Assembly (NCBI GenBank): GCA_022496805.1
Contig: CM040103.1
Location: 6,590,001-6,654,000 of the forward strand
DNA length: 64,000 nt
DNA from: Pohlia nutans
Lineage: Eukaryota; Streptophyta; Bryopsida; Bryales; Mniaceae
Reading direction: 5' to 3'
Part shown: positions 49,146-61,800 of the stretch, piece after piece
Numbering within the stretch: position 1 is the stretch's first letter
Layout: each line of letters starts with the position of its first letter
Position numbers and translations under genes: made by a program
The notes under the pieces: model-generated
What the model saw: only the letters and a program-made list of their open reading frames with translations
Database searches by the model: none
Told to the model about the DNA's origin: nothing

Positions 49146-50287
49146 TGATAGTCACCGTGTAGCACCATGCATAATGCTATGCATGTTCTTCACATGTCTT
49201 ATTTAATTCCAATTATTGTTTGAGGATATAGATTCAAATATTCCTTAATCTATGTTATTGTCTACTTCAATCTACTTTAAGCTCCATCACTTTCGACCTA
49301 AGTACTCAACTAACTTTTTGGAAGACTCCTTCTAAAGTTTTTTTTAAAAATTATTCCTTCAAAACTACGCCTCTTGAGCTTGTCATGTCCTTTAAGGATT
49401 AAATGAGTTATGTTGAAATGCTATTTGATTCAAGCAAGTTTGTTTGTTGGTATGTTTAGTGATGACATTGACAACTATCAATCTACCATTTAACGGGATA
49501 TTTTTTAAATGATTTATGTTTATTATTTTATTTATTTTATTTTTGCATATATGTATACAAGGTGTTTGTATTGTACAGTCCACTAGAATTCTTGTCCATG
49601 TATACTCTTTTGAGGATTTTGAGAATTCAAAAAAATCCATTTGAGAGAGAATTTATTTGGTGAAATTTAAAGTGGTAGGATGGACCGTACCGATAAAAGA
49701 GAAAAAAACTAGATAGAAAATTAAAAATTTGGCATTACATTTTGATAGAGGATGAAACAAAGGGTAAACTAATGCATTGTCACATTGCATAATATGCACT
49801 CTAAATTCTAAAAGTGAAGAATAAAGGGTTTTGGATGGACTTTTGAGCTATGATTTTTTCTAGTTTTCAAATATGTGAAGAAAAATATCTCCCATTTTTT
49901 TTGAATTGATTAAAGTTTCAAATTTTAATTGTGCTATTTTTGGGAGGGATGAATTGTTTATCTTTTTTTTTTTTGACGGATTTATTTGTTTAATGAACTT
50001 GAGAATAAAATTATGCAAGTTGGATTATTTTTACATTTTAAAATATATAATTAAATATAAATTATATTTACATTCAAAGTTTGATCATTAATTGGTAGAA
50101 ATGTTATTAAAATGAGAGATTTGATATTTAAAATCTTGAACATAAAATTAGTCTAACATTCTAAAATTTTGTTTTTTGGATAATATGTACATAAATCTAG
50201 AAGTTAGTTCACTCATTTTGCATTAAATCATTGCTACATAATTTTCAAATTAGTTCTACTACACTACTATGCCTAGTATGGTCCGTA
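49146..50287. other. AT-rich intergenic DNA
   Basis: No gene supported. Confidence 0.5.
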
Positions 50288-50959
50288 CTCCCTCTGTTCT
50301 ATTTTGGTTTTCACAAACCAATACATTGTTTTGTTCTGATGTGATTGTCTGGTACAATTGTGCTAGTCACTCCTTGTTGACAACAAATTGTTTTGCACCT
50401 TTGAGGACATCCACTAGGCATTCAAGTCTCTCTGGAAATTGTCCTTCTGTAGCAAGCTCAATTTGTTCATGTGCGGAAGTCGAGGCGGAAGTTGGTAATT
50501 GTTCCCGCCTTATACCTTCATCACCTCAGAATCTATCGCTCAAACTCATCACAAATGCCAAAGCTTTAGTTCATGCCTTCATTGATGTATGCACGTAGCT
50601 AGTCACAATAGTTCTACCTTAAACTATTTCACTATTCCCGTTACTACAAGGATGATACAATATGTGCCACTTTATACATTTATTATCAACATTGGAAAGT
50701 AACTCAAACAACATTGGTTCCAATCCCCACCAACGGTACTCGATATGGTCGTGTTACGAGCAACGACATTCAATTTGTAGAAAAAGGTGTGACGTCCAAC
50801 ACAAAGTTTTACCAACCTTCAAGATAGTTCTAGACTTGGAAACTTCGGTGATGGATTCCTGAAAATGTGAGAGGCACTTCATTGAATGGATTTGGAGGTG
50901 TAGCGGCTTAAATCGTCAATTTTGTTGGTCTGCGAGAATCGAAATGGAACAGAGAGGAC
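50288..50959. mobile_element. Stowaway/mariner-like element (672 bp)
   Basis: Ends CTCCCTCTGTTCTATTTTGG and GTCCTCTCTGTTCCATTTCG (inverse) with TA on both sides (50286-50287 and 50960-50961). It is longer than a typical Stowaway and GC-richer than its flanks. An open plus-strand frame at 50269-50598 shows no transposase motif, so it may be a deletion derivative of a mariner element. Confidence 0.6.
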
Positions 50960-51299
50960 TATTTACTAGGAAAATTTGGTAACCGGTATCCCCATTACAA
51001 TAGTGGATTTGACACCACATTGTTAAAATGTGATTCAATTTTCTTGCTTAATTAACAAACTTACGCTATATATGCCAACAATTCCATGTTTTTGACAAAT
51101 ATTAATCAACACTTCCAAGTGATACTCTAATGAATAAGAATGGACAATGAATTAGTCCCCATGCTAATCTTGTTTAGTTACTATCTTTCTACTTGGGTAA
51201 TGGTCAGTAGTGGCATCCTATTGAATTAAAATGATAAATTGTCTATTATCACTGATAAGGAAATTATTTTTATCTAGGTAATTACGCTATATTGATTCA

Positions 51300-52490
51300 A
51301 AAGTTAGTTTGTCTAGTATCATTATCATTTACAACAAACCATTCACTGAAAATTTAATAGTAGTACAACCAACTATTCATTGACAATTTAACAATAGTAC
51401 AGTGGGGTGAGAATCAAAATGAAGTTTTTAAATTTGCAGTGAAGGAAATCACATTTTCTAATTTTAATAGCCTCTGAAGGGCTGAAAATTTGGTATTTTA
51501 TCAAGACCATCTCTAAGCTACATGTGTACTAAATCTGAAGGCCAGATATTCACTCAAAAAAAAATATTAAAAATCTATCAACATGTGCAACTATGAAATT
51601 CTTCACTGCTACCAATTTTGACAGCCTCCCAAAGATATCTTTCTTTGTATAAATCTTTTGACCTTCAAATTTGGCACACATATTATTAGCATAGAGAGGA
51701 TCTTGTGAAAAACATTTCATGGTCAACTAGCTAAAAAATAAACCCTTGGGAGGGTGTCAAAGTTGGCATTAGTGAAATAGTTTTTTATAGCTACACATGT
51801 TGGTAGATTTTGAATGTATTTTTTTATATGACTTTTTGGCCTTGAAAATTTTCACACATGTTATTAACATAGAAATCATCTTTCAGCAAAAAATTCTTAC
51901 TAAATGAGCAATTTTTCAGCCCTTAGGAGGGTGTAAAATTAGCAGTAGTGAAATGGTTTCCATGATTGTTTCTCAAAACAACACATGTTGGTAGATTGTG
52001 AATATCTTTTTTCTTGTATTGATATTTTGGCCTTGAAATTTGGATTGTATGTTATTAGCACAAAGAAGTTGTTCCAAAATTTTCATGGCACAAAAAAAAA
52101 TCCAATTCTTGGGAGGTTAATAAAGTTGGCAGCAGTGAAAATTGTTTCACAACTACACATGCTGGTAGATTTTTGATATATTTTTCTTAATGGATCTTTT
52201 GGCCTCAGAATTTAGTACACATGTTATTAACTTAGAGATGATCTTGTGATGTAATATTTGTGGTAAAATACCAAATTTTCAGCCCTTGGGAGGCTGTCAA
52301 AGTTGGCAGTTGTGAGATTTCCTTCAGTGCGAATTCAAGAACGCCATTTTGATTGTTACCCCATTGTACAATAAATTGTTCACTAACAAATTAACAATAG
52401 TATAACAACTTGTTCATTGATAATTCAACAATAATACAATAAGCAAATTGTTCACTCACTACAGTTTAATAATAATACAACAAAAGGTTG
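51300..52490. repeat. Short tandem array split by foldback element 2
   Basis: Units of ~40-50 bp of the form 'caac.aattgttcattga.aatttaacaatagtac' occur at 51330-51399 and again at 52369-52480. The intervening 967 bp is foldback element 2, which therefore landed inside an existing array. Confidence 0.6.
51400..52366. mobile_element. Modular foldback element 2 (TA target)
   Basis: Ends CAGTGGGGTGAGAATCAAAA and CAATGGGGTAACAATCAAAA (inverse) with TA flanks (51398-51399 and 52367-52368). It contains the same ~190-bp modules as the element at 32711-33692 ('ccaa.tttgacagcctccca', 'ttggccttgaaatttgg', 'aaaatctatcaacatgtgcaac') in inverted order in the two arms. It is more diverged than element 1. 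Confidence 0.75.
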
Positions 52491-52660
52491 AGTACAATTC
52501 ATTATTTGAAAAGACACTTTGTTTAGATAACATTGACAATTTGAAATAATTGTCCGACATAAAATTTGAAGAGACATTCGTTCAATATCAATTAAAAATG
52601 AAAGTGACAATAAAAACAAAGGAAGGCATGGCTGATTCACGCCAACTTTAGTAGACACTT

Positions 52661-52968
52661 TCAAAATCGTAAGCAAAGTAACCACCTCTCACGCCAAGAA
52701 CTTGTTTTTGGCAGAATAAATAGGCCCCTCGCGCCTTGTTTTCCATCCCTCTTTTTCTCGGTTCTCTTTTTTTCTTCTTGTGGAGTGGACGGCCTCTCAG
52801 TTATGGAGATATGCCTGAGCTCTTCTTCTGTACTCGCTCTTTGATATGAATAAAAAGGTGAACTTTCTTGCAATTGTCTATCTGCTAAAGAGTTGTATCG
52901 GGAGTATCAGTGTTTCGTATTCAAAGAGTACGGAGCAAGTGTGCTTTGGGAATTTTACATGCATTTCA
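52661..52968 (+). mobile_element. 5' LTR of a Ty3/gypsy element (truncated)
   Basis: Matches 56977-57686 after removal of the 400-bp MITE; both give about 308 bp, ending TTTACATGCATTTCA. A TATAAATAGG-like 'aataaataggcccctcgcgcc' and an AATAAA-type 'gatatgaataaa' lie inside. The 3' copy seems to start earlier, at TGATATCA (56848), so this 5' copy has probably lost about 130 bp at its start. Confidence 0.8.
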
Positions 52969-52971
52969 TCT

Positions 52972-52989
52972 TGGTTCCATTGCTCGGAC
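52972..52989 (+). other. Putative primer-binding site
   Basis: TGGTTCCATTGCTCGGAC begins 3 bases after the LTR end. It resembles the tRNA-Asp-type site TGGCGCCGTTGCCGGGGA used by many plant gypsy elements, with C-to-T changes at CG positions. Inference from position and similarity. Confidence 0.45.
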
Positions 52990-54019
52990 ACGAATTTTAG
53001 CTTATAGGGTGAGAGCCGTGTTTTATTTTATTTTAAAGAAAAAACAAAGAAAAACAATTTTTTTTATTTTGCCTTCTTTTCTGCTTGGGTGGAAAGATAC
53101 CACAAATACTTTCGAGGGCACGAGAAGCCGCTTAGATCTGTTCTACTGGCTGATGGCCACTCTCAGCTTCATTAATTTCCTCTTCTTCCTTCGTAGAGTA
53201 GATTCTTCACGTGCATAGAATAGGCTATATTTGCAGCTCCTTACTGTCTTCCCCGTACCTCTTCACAAACTCCTTTCCCTACTCTGTCTTCTCTTGCGCG
53301 TACTCCTTTCCTTTCTACGCTACATCACATGCTTCAACACCAAAGCAGGATCATTTTCTCTCTTCCCATCCAGGATTAACACCGATGCTACATCACTAAG
53401 AACTTGATCCTTCTTGAACCATGACTTCTTGAAACATAACTAAATCAGTTCTTGGCAGAGAATGCTTGTAAAGACGCACGACCAGTATGGTGACTAAGCT
53501 TCAACCTTCACCCGCGAATCTGAAACAGTTGCGCAATTTCCTGCATCATATCAGCGTTGTTGAGTCGACTTTTGGTCATTTGAAAGAAGTTAGCAAGTCG
53601 TTACATAGTTTACGAGAACATGCCGGACAAGGAAGACGAACTTGGTCTTTGCGAGAAGAGTTCCATTTCAACAATATTTTCAGCGAAACCAGCCAAGTCC
53701 AGTGCCAACCAGCCAAGAAACTACAGAGAAACCAAGATGGGAGGAAAGGCGTATGCTCCATCGTCATCTCATAAGCATATCTGTAGACAAGTGGCGTTAT
53801 GAGACCTCGTATTCCTGAGAGCCCGTTTTTTGTTTTTTCAATTCGCAATCAGGTAGGAAGTTATAGCCGCGTCTTTAATCACCTTGTCAAAGTAGTGAAG
53901 ACCCCGCTGTGGAACGAGGAGCATGCGTCAATCTTCGAGCACTTGAAGGAGCTCGGTGGCGAGCTACACCGCAAATATAACGAGAGCACCCAGTCTCACA
54001 TAACCTCGAAAGCGACCAC
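52990..54019 (+). pseudogene. 5' internal region of the gypsy element, gag/protease not recognisable
   Basis: Short broken plus-strand frames (e.g. 53620-53802 and 53799-54044) may be remnants of gag, but no zinc knuckle or DTG/DSG protease motif is visible. With the RT start also missing, a large internal deletion is likely. Confidence 0.45.
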
Positions 54020-55058
54020 TTGCGCAAATTGTCAGAAGAAGTGAGCAAGAATCCTTCAAGAAGCGGTTATCACCAGGTAAAGATCCATGAAGAAGACATT
54101 CCAAAGACTACTTTCACTACCCCATGGGGAAAGTTTGCATACCTGCGCATGCCTTTTGAGCTTTGCAACGTAGGAGGCACCTTCCATAGAGTCCAAACTC
54201 ATATCTTTGGGCTATACATAGGCCGGTTCATCCGGGTATATCTGGACGATTTTGTTGTATTTAGTCACAGACGCCTCCACACAAGCCACGTACAAACGGC
54301 ATTTGAAAGACTTCTAGGACACGGGTGCTCACTTAGTCCCAAGAAATGTAGCTTGGGATTTGAGGAAGGTCCACTGCTAGGGCACATTGTCTTTCAGGGA
54401 GGACTCCGAGTGGATCCTGAGAAGATTAAAAGGATTCAAGAAATCGGGATACCATCAAATTCTGCTGGCGCCTCAATTTTATGGGGGGTAATTAACTACC
54501 ACAATAGGTTCATAGAAAATCTTGCTGAAATAACTTGCCCAATCACAAGCCTTATCAGGGATGATTCATCATTCCAATGGTCTACCGATTGTGACAAAGC
54601 TCTGGAGTACATTAAAAGTTGTTTGGCAAGCGACCCGATCATAAAGCACCCGGACTGGGGCGTTGCCTTCATCCTCAACCCTTCTTCATCTGACATTGTA
54701 GTAGCAGCGGTGCTGATCCAAAATGACAAAGTTGGGCGAGCACACCCGATATATTACTCGAGCAGGCTCTTAACAAGTTGTGAACTACGGTACTCTCCAT
54801 CCGAAAAACTCACCGTATCGATCACTGTTATTTGCTTGTACAAAGTTCCGCCACTATCTCTTAGCCAGTCAGTTCCCTACCCTCGTACAATGCGAAACTG
54901 ATGATCTCAAGCGAGTGATCCAACAAATAGAGCCGGTTGGGAGAGCCGCTAGGTTTTTGGCCGCGTTACAACGTATGACCTCGTCTTCAAATCTCTAAAA
55001 CCTCAAAGAACATCACATGCGAGGCTACTATTGGAGTTAGGAACACCACCTGATTCAA
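54020..55058 (+). pseudogene. Gypsy reverse transcriptase and RNase H, frameshifted
   Basis: The frame from 54020 covers most of the Ty3-type RT: SGYHQVKIHEEDIPKTTFTT, PWGKFAYLRMPFELCN (MPFGL changed to MPFEL), the YLDD box at 54239-54250, LLGHIVFQGG and the connecting region. The first RT motifs are absent. Near 54780 the RNase H part moves to a neighbouring frame (KFRHYLLASQFPTLVQCETD, GRAARFLAALQ), so at least one frameshift is present. It would copy element RNA into DNA if intact; it is not. A MITE interrupts the sequence at 55067. Confidence 0.85.
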
Positions 55059-55066
55059 CTGAGGGT

Positions 55067-55478
55067 CCCGGGGAGGTCGCTCCATTGTCAAGTTGAACAC
55101 CACGTGCGTTCAAAGTTTGCTACCCCTATCTTATATGCCATAAATAATTTTAAAAATTATGATATTTTTTCTACATATAAGTAACCATTGATAACATCTT
55201 TTGTATATTTTTTTGAAATTTTTAGTCATCTTCATTTTTTTTAGTAATTGTTTTAGTTCATTTCTACGTCATTCTAGTTAGAAACGGTATGTTTTATAAA
55301 AAAAGAAAGATCATCAAATTTGGTTATCTTTTTTTACTATGTAATAGATAATGAGTATATCTACTCATGAAAAAAAATTGATAAAATTTTGACCCATTTT
55401 GGTGATGCAACTTAGAAAACTTAGATTTATTTTGAACGCACGTGGTTTTCAACTTGACAATGGAGTGACCTCCCCGGG
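55067..55478. mobile_element. hAT-like MITE nested in the gypsy element
   Basis: The 412-bp element has nearly perfect ~45-bp inverted ends starting CCCGGGGAGGTC and a perfect 8-bp duplication CTGAGGGT (55059-55066 and 55479-55486). The GC-rich start and 8-bp target resemble the CTCGGGGGGTGCACT family, but the arms are longer and the interior differs. Confidence 0.85.
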
Positions 55479-55486
55479 CTGAGGGT

Positions 55487-56764
55487 AGAATTTCCGACGA
55501 AGCACAATGTTACATTCTCACCCGTTCTGAGGACAAAGTTGATTACGGATACCAGGCCATTGCAAATTACCTTAATAATCTTGAATTTCCTCTTCACTCA
55601 ACTTCTCAACAACACAAAGACCTACGTCGGAAAGCCCTTCCATTCACTATGATCGGCGACGTCCTTTACCGAGCAGGACAAGACGGTGTTCTCTGGCGAG
55701 TAGTCACTCAAGAGGAAGCCAGGCTCATCTTGCCACAATGCCACGAAGGCGTATGCGGCGGCCATTTCGCTGCAAATTCCACCACTCGTAAAATCCTTAC
55801 GGCGGGATATTTTTGGCTGAGTCTATTCAAAGAAAATGCTAAATATTGTCAAAGTTGTCCTACCTGCCAAGCTTACGGAAGACGCGCTTTCGCCCACACA
55901 GAGCTACACCCCATCTTCCCAACAGGTGCATTCGAAAAATGGGGATTGGATTTTGTTGGAGTATTACCCAAGACAGCTAAGCGCAACGAATACTTGATAG
56001 TGGCGACTGACTATTTTGACCAAGTGGTCGAAGGCCGCAGCGGTGAAAAAATGCACGTAGGACGTAGCTGCCGATTTCTTATACAACCAAGTGATTTGCC
56101 AATACGGGTGTCTCCTAGAAGTCATCACCGACCAGGGGTCCCATTTCACGAGCGGAGCGTTAACCAAACTATTGAGTAAACTATCTCTCAAGCATCAGAG
56201 GGTGACACCTTGCTACCCGCAAGCAAATGGAATGGTCAAAAAAATGGCTAGAATTCCCACAGGCATCATCGCCAAAGTTATCTTGGACAAGCGCAATACC
56301 TGGGACAACCACGTCGGGGAGGCGTTGTGGGCGTACCGTACCGCTTACAAATTCACCATAGGTTACACCCCCTTCCAGCTTGTGTTTGGATTTGAGGTTG
56401 TTGTACCGATCGAACTTGAAGTCCCCTCTCTACGACTAGCCGTGCAGCATGGACTTGGCGACGTCGAGTCGTTGGAAGCTCATTTGCTGGAACTCGAACG
56501 GTTAGATGAAACCAGAAGAAGAGCGTTGTGGAACTTCGAAGTCATGCAGCACCGACACAAGGAACGGCATGATGCACAAAGAGAAGTGACTTCTTACCCT
56601 ACCGGAAGCCTCGTAATGCTGGTGGATAGTTGGTTGCAAAAACAACTTGGTCAAAAATTCCGCCCAAAATGGAAGGGCCCGTTCGTCATACATCGTCAGT
56701 TTGACAACGACACTTGCAAACTGAGCACCCCCGACGGCCGCATCATCACCAAAACCTACAATTG
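55487..56764 (+). pseudogene. Gypsy integrase, frameshifted and catalytically damaged
   Basis: Resuming after the MITE, one frame runs to about 56018. It includes the HHCC zinc module (HEGVCGGHFAANSTT..., CQSCPTCQ) and the first catalytic Asp in GLDFVGVLPK. The frame then shifts (TKWSKAAAVKK near 56020, a TAG at about 56057) and continues with the second Asp in VITDQGSHF and the region around CYPQANGMVKKM. Here the usual catalytic Glu of NGQ(V/A)E is Lys. The C-terminal GPY/F-like segment RPKWKGPFVIHRQ is present, with a stop at 56762-56764. Two frameshifts, a stop and the E-to-K change show a dead copy. Confidence 0.85.
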
Positions 56765-56837
56765 AGCAAAGCTTAAAGCGTACAAGCATTTGGAACATCT
56801 TCAGGTTTAGTCACGCTGGTTAGCGTGATCGAAACCT

Positions 56838-56847
56838 GGGGAGGAGA
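56838..56847 (+). other. Putative polypurine tract
   Basis: GGGGAGGAGA lies directly before TGATATCA, the likely start of the 3' LTR. Position and composition fit a plus-strand primer. Confidence 0.6.
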
Positions 56848-57686
56848 TGATATCACTAGCTTTTTCTTTTCTTCTTTTTATCCTCCCGATGTTTTTCACC
56901 TTTTATTCGTTCGTTGTTCCTTTCCTTCTCTCTTCAATACCACGGTTTAAGGTCGGACTAATCTTGGACCCGTGGTTGAAAACCGTAAACAAAGTAACCA
57001 CCTGTCACGCCAAGAACTTGCTTCTAATACAATAAATAGGCCCCTCGCGCCTTGTTTCCCATCCCTCTCTTTCTTGGTTCTCTTTTTTTCTTCTTGTAGA
57101 GTGGACGGCCTCTCAGTTATGGACATATGCCTGAGCTCTTATTCTGTACTCGCTCTTTGATATGAATAAAGTAGTGAACTTTCTTGCAATTGTCTAAGGT
57201 AGGATGTCCTAAAACCACCACCTCCCCCAATTATGACATGTAGACCTTTCTTGGGGCCACCACAGTTGAGACCGAAAACCACCAATTTCACTATTCAAGT
57301 AGACCAATAGCACGCCAAGCATTGCGAAGAAATAGTTGGTGGTTTTGGGTATCATTATGAGTGAAAGTTAGTATTACATGGTGTGAACATGGGGAAACCT
57401 AGACGTTTGATTTGGGTCACAGGTTACTTTCCACTTTGGAATTTTGTATAAAATTGACAAATGCGAATTAGATGTTGCAAATTTTTGCAATCCTCATCAA
57501 AACCTAATTGGAATGCGGCCATTTTCTTTTTTTCGAATTTAGCATTGCCAAAATAGACTAGATTGCTTAAGTTGGTGGTTTTAGGACAATCAACCTTATC
57601 TGCTAAGGAGTTGTATCGAGAGTATTAGTGTTTCGTATTCAGAGAGTATGGAGCAAGTGTGCTTTGGGAATTTTACATGCATTTCA
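56848..57686 (+). mobile_element. 3' LTR of the gypsy element, containing a nested MITE
   Basis: Runs from TGATATCA to ...GCATTTCA. The last ~308 bp (without the MITE) match the 5' LTR. Without the MITE the LTR is about 437 bp. The base after the LTR begins GGACT, which is not repeated before the 5' LTR, as expected if the 5' end was lost. Confidence 0.75.
57197..57596. mobile_element. TA-target MITE nested in the 3' LTR (400 bp)
   Basis: The 5' LTR gives the empty site 'gtcTAtctgc'. Here the TA is duplicated (57195-57196 and 57597-57598) around a 400-bp insert with inverted ends AGGTaGGATGTCCTAAAACC and AGGTTGATTGTCCTAAAACC. The TA duplication suggests Tc1/mariner-type mobilisation. Confidence 0.9.
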
Positions 57687-57689
57687 GGA

Positions 57690-58833
57690 CTTTAAATTTA
57701 AAAAGTACAAAAACAAGTTGCACATTCTACGTTTGAGTTCGAATACCGGTATCTACACAAAAGTAGTTCATAGGGGTGGAGCATGATACCCCTACATCTT
57801 GGTCACTACTATAGCTTCATATCTTGCTATCCAATTCTTTCTAGTACAGAGGCAAAGATACCCATCATTGCGAAGGGTGGGTTGGGTTGGGTTTTAGATA
57901 CTACCAATTCTAGTTTAAATATAGTGATGAATGTCTTGATGTGATGTGAAATACACTACACCCTTTAGTGCAATTACTATGAGCGACACTCAAATACACA
58001 TCATGCTTTACATCTTGTTGTAATTTTTATTCATAGCATAAAAAAAAAATAACGTATTAAGAACTCTGATTTTACACCAACCCATTTTGTTTTAAACAAG
58101 TTTAAAATTGTACTTAATTTGCAAAGGAGAAGAATTATGTTGGTATGCAGTAAAGTGTAATAGAGAGGCACATTTTGAATGCTTGCAAGCTTGTATGTAT
58201 TTGTAAAACAGGACAATTCGCTTTTGGAAAGGGATTCCAATGATCCAATTACAGGGAAACACTTTCACACTACTAGTGTGAAATGGCCGGCACATAATAT
58301 TCCCAAGCATATACTGTAATGATACTACACGACAAAGAGAAAGAGAACAAAGCCAAATATTCCATCAATGAGATGAGTCCAATTCAAAAGATCAGACAAG
58401 ACTGATCAACTTGTTATACAAACAGTGAATTACTCGAAAAAGAAAATCCACAAGCTGAGCACATTTTTATCAGCGAACTTGTGAATGTAACACTTATAAA
58501 TTGAAAGCATGGTTTTGTACAACAGCAATTTAGCTAAAGAGAGTATTTAACACCAAGTCAATTCAATCTGAAAAAAGAAAACGAGCTCGACATGGTTGGA
58601 GTAGACAAAAACTCTGCAATTCTACTGCCCCTCGGGGACACTCACTCAGACTCTTCTCACGTTTCTAACATTTTCTACGCCAAAATTTTAAGTCAAGCTT
58701 GCTTGACATCAAGTGGCTGGGACACCCCCAAAATAAGTTAGTTCAACTTATGTTCTTCCTCTTAGAAGGCAGAGTATACTCATACTAGTCTTACTAGAAT
58801 TCCTTCTTGGTCAAATAAAAGCACCACAAAGCA
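57690..58833. other. Intergenic and 3' flank of the phosphatase gene
   Basis: No gene supported. A perfect short palindrome 'ttcacactactagtgtgaa' is at 58264-58282. The part below 58834 (minus strand) is likely 3' UTR. Confidence 0.45.
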
Positions 58834-61800
58834 CTAGACTAGTAGGTGACCACAGTGTCGAGTTGAGGTTGAATTACTGAAGTCTGAATGATGAGAGTAT
58901 CGCAACGGTTCCTCGGACGCTTCCATCTTGACCCTGTATGACACAATTGATAAAATGAAAAAAAAGTAACAAAAAATCATGAAATTTGAGTACAAACGCA
59001 TCAAGCTTAGTTCCATGAATTCATTTTTGTACAGTACAGTTGATAAAACCAAAGAGGACTTCAGTTTTGCATGATGACAGACGTATTGTGTAACAAAAAA
59101 AACTCCTTGTTGGCAGACTCTGAATCTTGATAAGTGTAGAACCAAATCCAACACACTAGACCAAAATGGTTATTTAGTATGGTCTAAAGTATTTATCACA
59201 AGGACATACTATTCAACATCACTTGTGGTGGTGGAGCTATAACATTCGTGATGTGCAATGGTGGCGTTGCTAGATTGGACAAATTCATTTTCATGCTTGC
59301 CAATTAAAAACCCGTACTAAATAGCCATTTCAGTATGCTATGAGGGTGTACTTTATCATTCGAGGAGCATGTAACTAGGGGAGTCCCAAGTAAGAATGAA
59401 TAAACTTACGTGAGAGAAGAATCCATGTGGCATTTATGCAGCTGAAAAGCTGGAGTGACGCGAGTGCCGCAGCTACATTGGATGCCCGCCCAATTGAAGC
59501 TACCAAGCCTTGTTTCACAGTTCAAACATTGAAGCTTTCCTTCGTACACGCCTTCTTGCACTGAGTTATCCAAGACCATGACATGAGAATACCATCATGA
59601 CAATTACATAAATGTCAACCATTCATGTCAAGATTGATTATCTAATCCATGTACACAAAGAAATACCAAGTGTGTGCTAGTAAAATGCCACTTGAAACTT
59701 ATCCTTGAAATTCAACAGTATTTCAGATTCATGACTGAACCAACAAAATACGAAGTCTATTCTTCATCATAGATCCATCATTACTTTTTCACTGAAACCC
59801 TGACTTTGAATGATTGCAATTGCCCCCATGACTAAAATCTAACAACATCTTGCCTAGAATGAACATGTCCATCTGAACACCAAGCCTATTGTTGATTTAT
59901 GTTCGACTCTTGGAAAATTCAGAACTTATTCATGAGGTGTCCAAATGATGCGTGCTGAAATGCATTGGAATCATTTGCCAATAGGATTCAATTAAAACAA
60001 ATTTGAACTAACAATATTAACTGCGCTCCAACATAACAAGTGACGACAATGGGTGACCTTAAGGGTGACCCTCTTGTGCAACAATTTTGAAGCGTTCTAC
60101 TGTATTCTAATAATGTGATTTCAGCACGATGTTTTTAAATTTACACCTCTGAATATGCATTTGGTTATTGAGAAAGACACGGAATTCACAAGTTTACGAT
60201 GAAATCTATGAGAAAAATTTCTATAAATATGGAGAAAGTAAATCAGTGTGTGAATGTCACCTGGACTCATCCACTGCATGGGCTCAACAAAAAGGGAGGT
60301 GCATGCAGGATCATCATCCTCGCCACCCCAACGCCGGACACCACGCCGTCTCCACCTGTAAGAGCTCTCACCAGACATGGGATCGTGAGGAATCACATTC
60401 TCCTGACGGGCTATCACTCGCTTGCACTCTTTGCAAGAGTAGAGCGCGGAGGCCTGTGAAGATGAAGGAGAAGAAGTTGAATCTGACACCCCATGTTCAG
60501 ACGAAGAAGAAGCATCTTCCTCTGAAGATGACTTTTTATCTGCGGTGACCGTGACCCCCGGATCGGCAGCATAACGAGAGCTTTCGATCTTCTCCCCCCT
60601 CCCAAAGGCTTCGCCTGGATTGCAAACAATCCTATTAAATTATGCCTTGCTCCATTCTAGCTGAAGCAACAAGGAAGAGTCAATGCTCCTCCTTGCCTCA
60701 TCTATTGTGCTCTTGCTACTACTACTACTACTAGAGCCATGGTTGCTTACCTAGATTCTCCAGATGAAATTTCTTGAAATCACGGTTCTTGCGGTCCACC
60801 ACGTAGCCCATGTCCTCAAACAATTGCAACTGCAAACATTAATTAATCTCCAACATTAGTGATACTACTAATTTGGCACGAGCCGGAACCAACAAATAAT
60901 ATTTTCCAGGTGGAAATGCGGTGTATAGTCTGCGGTATATAATAGTTGGAGAACATTGTATAAACAAGCAATAGTCTAATCATATATTTATGCTTTCTAT
61001 GTACTAGAGAGACGATGAGGACATAACCCTGTCCTCCAGACTAAATCGGGACCATCAGATCTTCGAGATCTAAGACTCTCCAGGAGGACAGAGGTTATAG
61101 CTCTGGACCCTCCTGTTTTCCAACCGCAATGTGGCCATGAAAGCAAAGAGAGAAGGTTGTGTATATTATGTTGAGAAATATCAGAAGGAATAAGAATGTG
61201 CAATGATATACCTGCTGCATAAACCCATAGTTCGGAAATACTTTTCTACTCACTTGCTGCAAGGATGCTAGTGCTTCTGTATAGAGGAAAGAAACACTCT
61301 CGTCAAATTGTAGGAAGTCAGAACAAGATTAGTATATGCAAAGAGAGAACTTTGAAGAGAAATCCAGGGCCTCAGCCCACCAATAAGCTGTAAACAGCGC
61401 TATCAACATTCCCCAAAAAATTGACCAAACTCATGAACATGCAATGCAAGAAACATTTGTCTACTTCGATTTTGGTGATGAGATTATTGTACAGCAAACA
61501 TCACGGTGCCTGAAACTGAAGAAAGATACCAGAAAAAACAAAAAATAGAAACAAATGAACGAAAAATAAGAGAGAAGGAAGCGAACCATCTACAGTGCAT
61601 CGATCCAAGCGCATCAAGTACGCAGTAATAACAGCTGCACTGCAGGTTTCAACAACATCCCAACGTTAGTCAATCCTGGCTCATAGAAACGAAAACTAAC
61701 AGTTGACAGAAACAGAAAAAAGGTTGCCATTAATAAACGATAAATAAGTTCTACGTTTATCGTTAAGAACTCCTGATACATTAACCCCTAAAGAACCACC

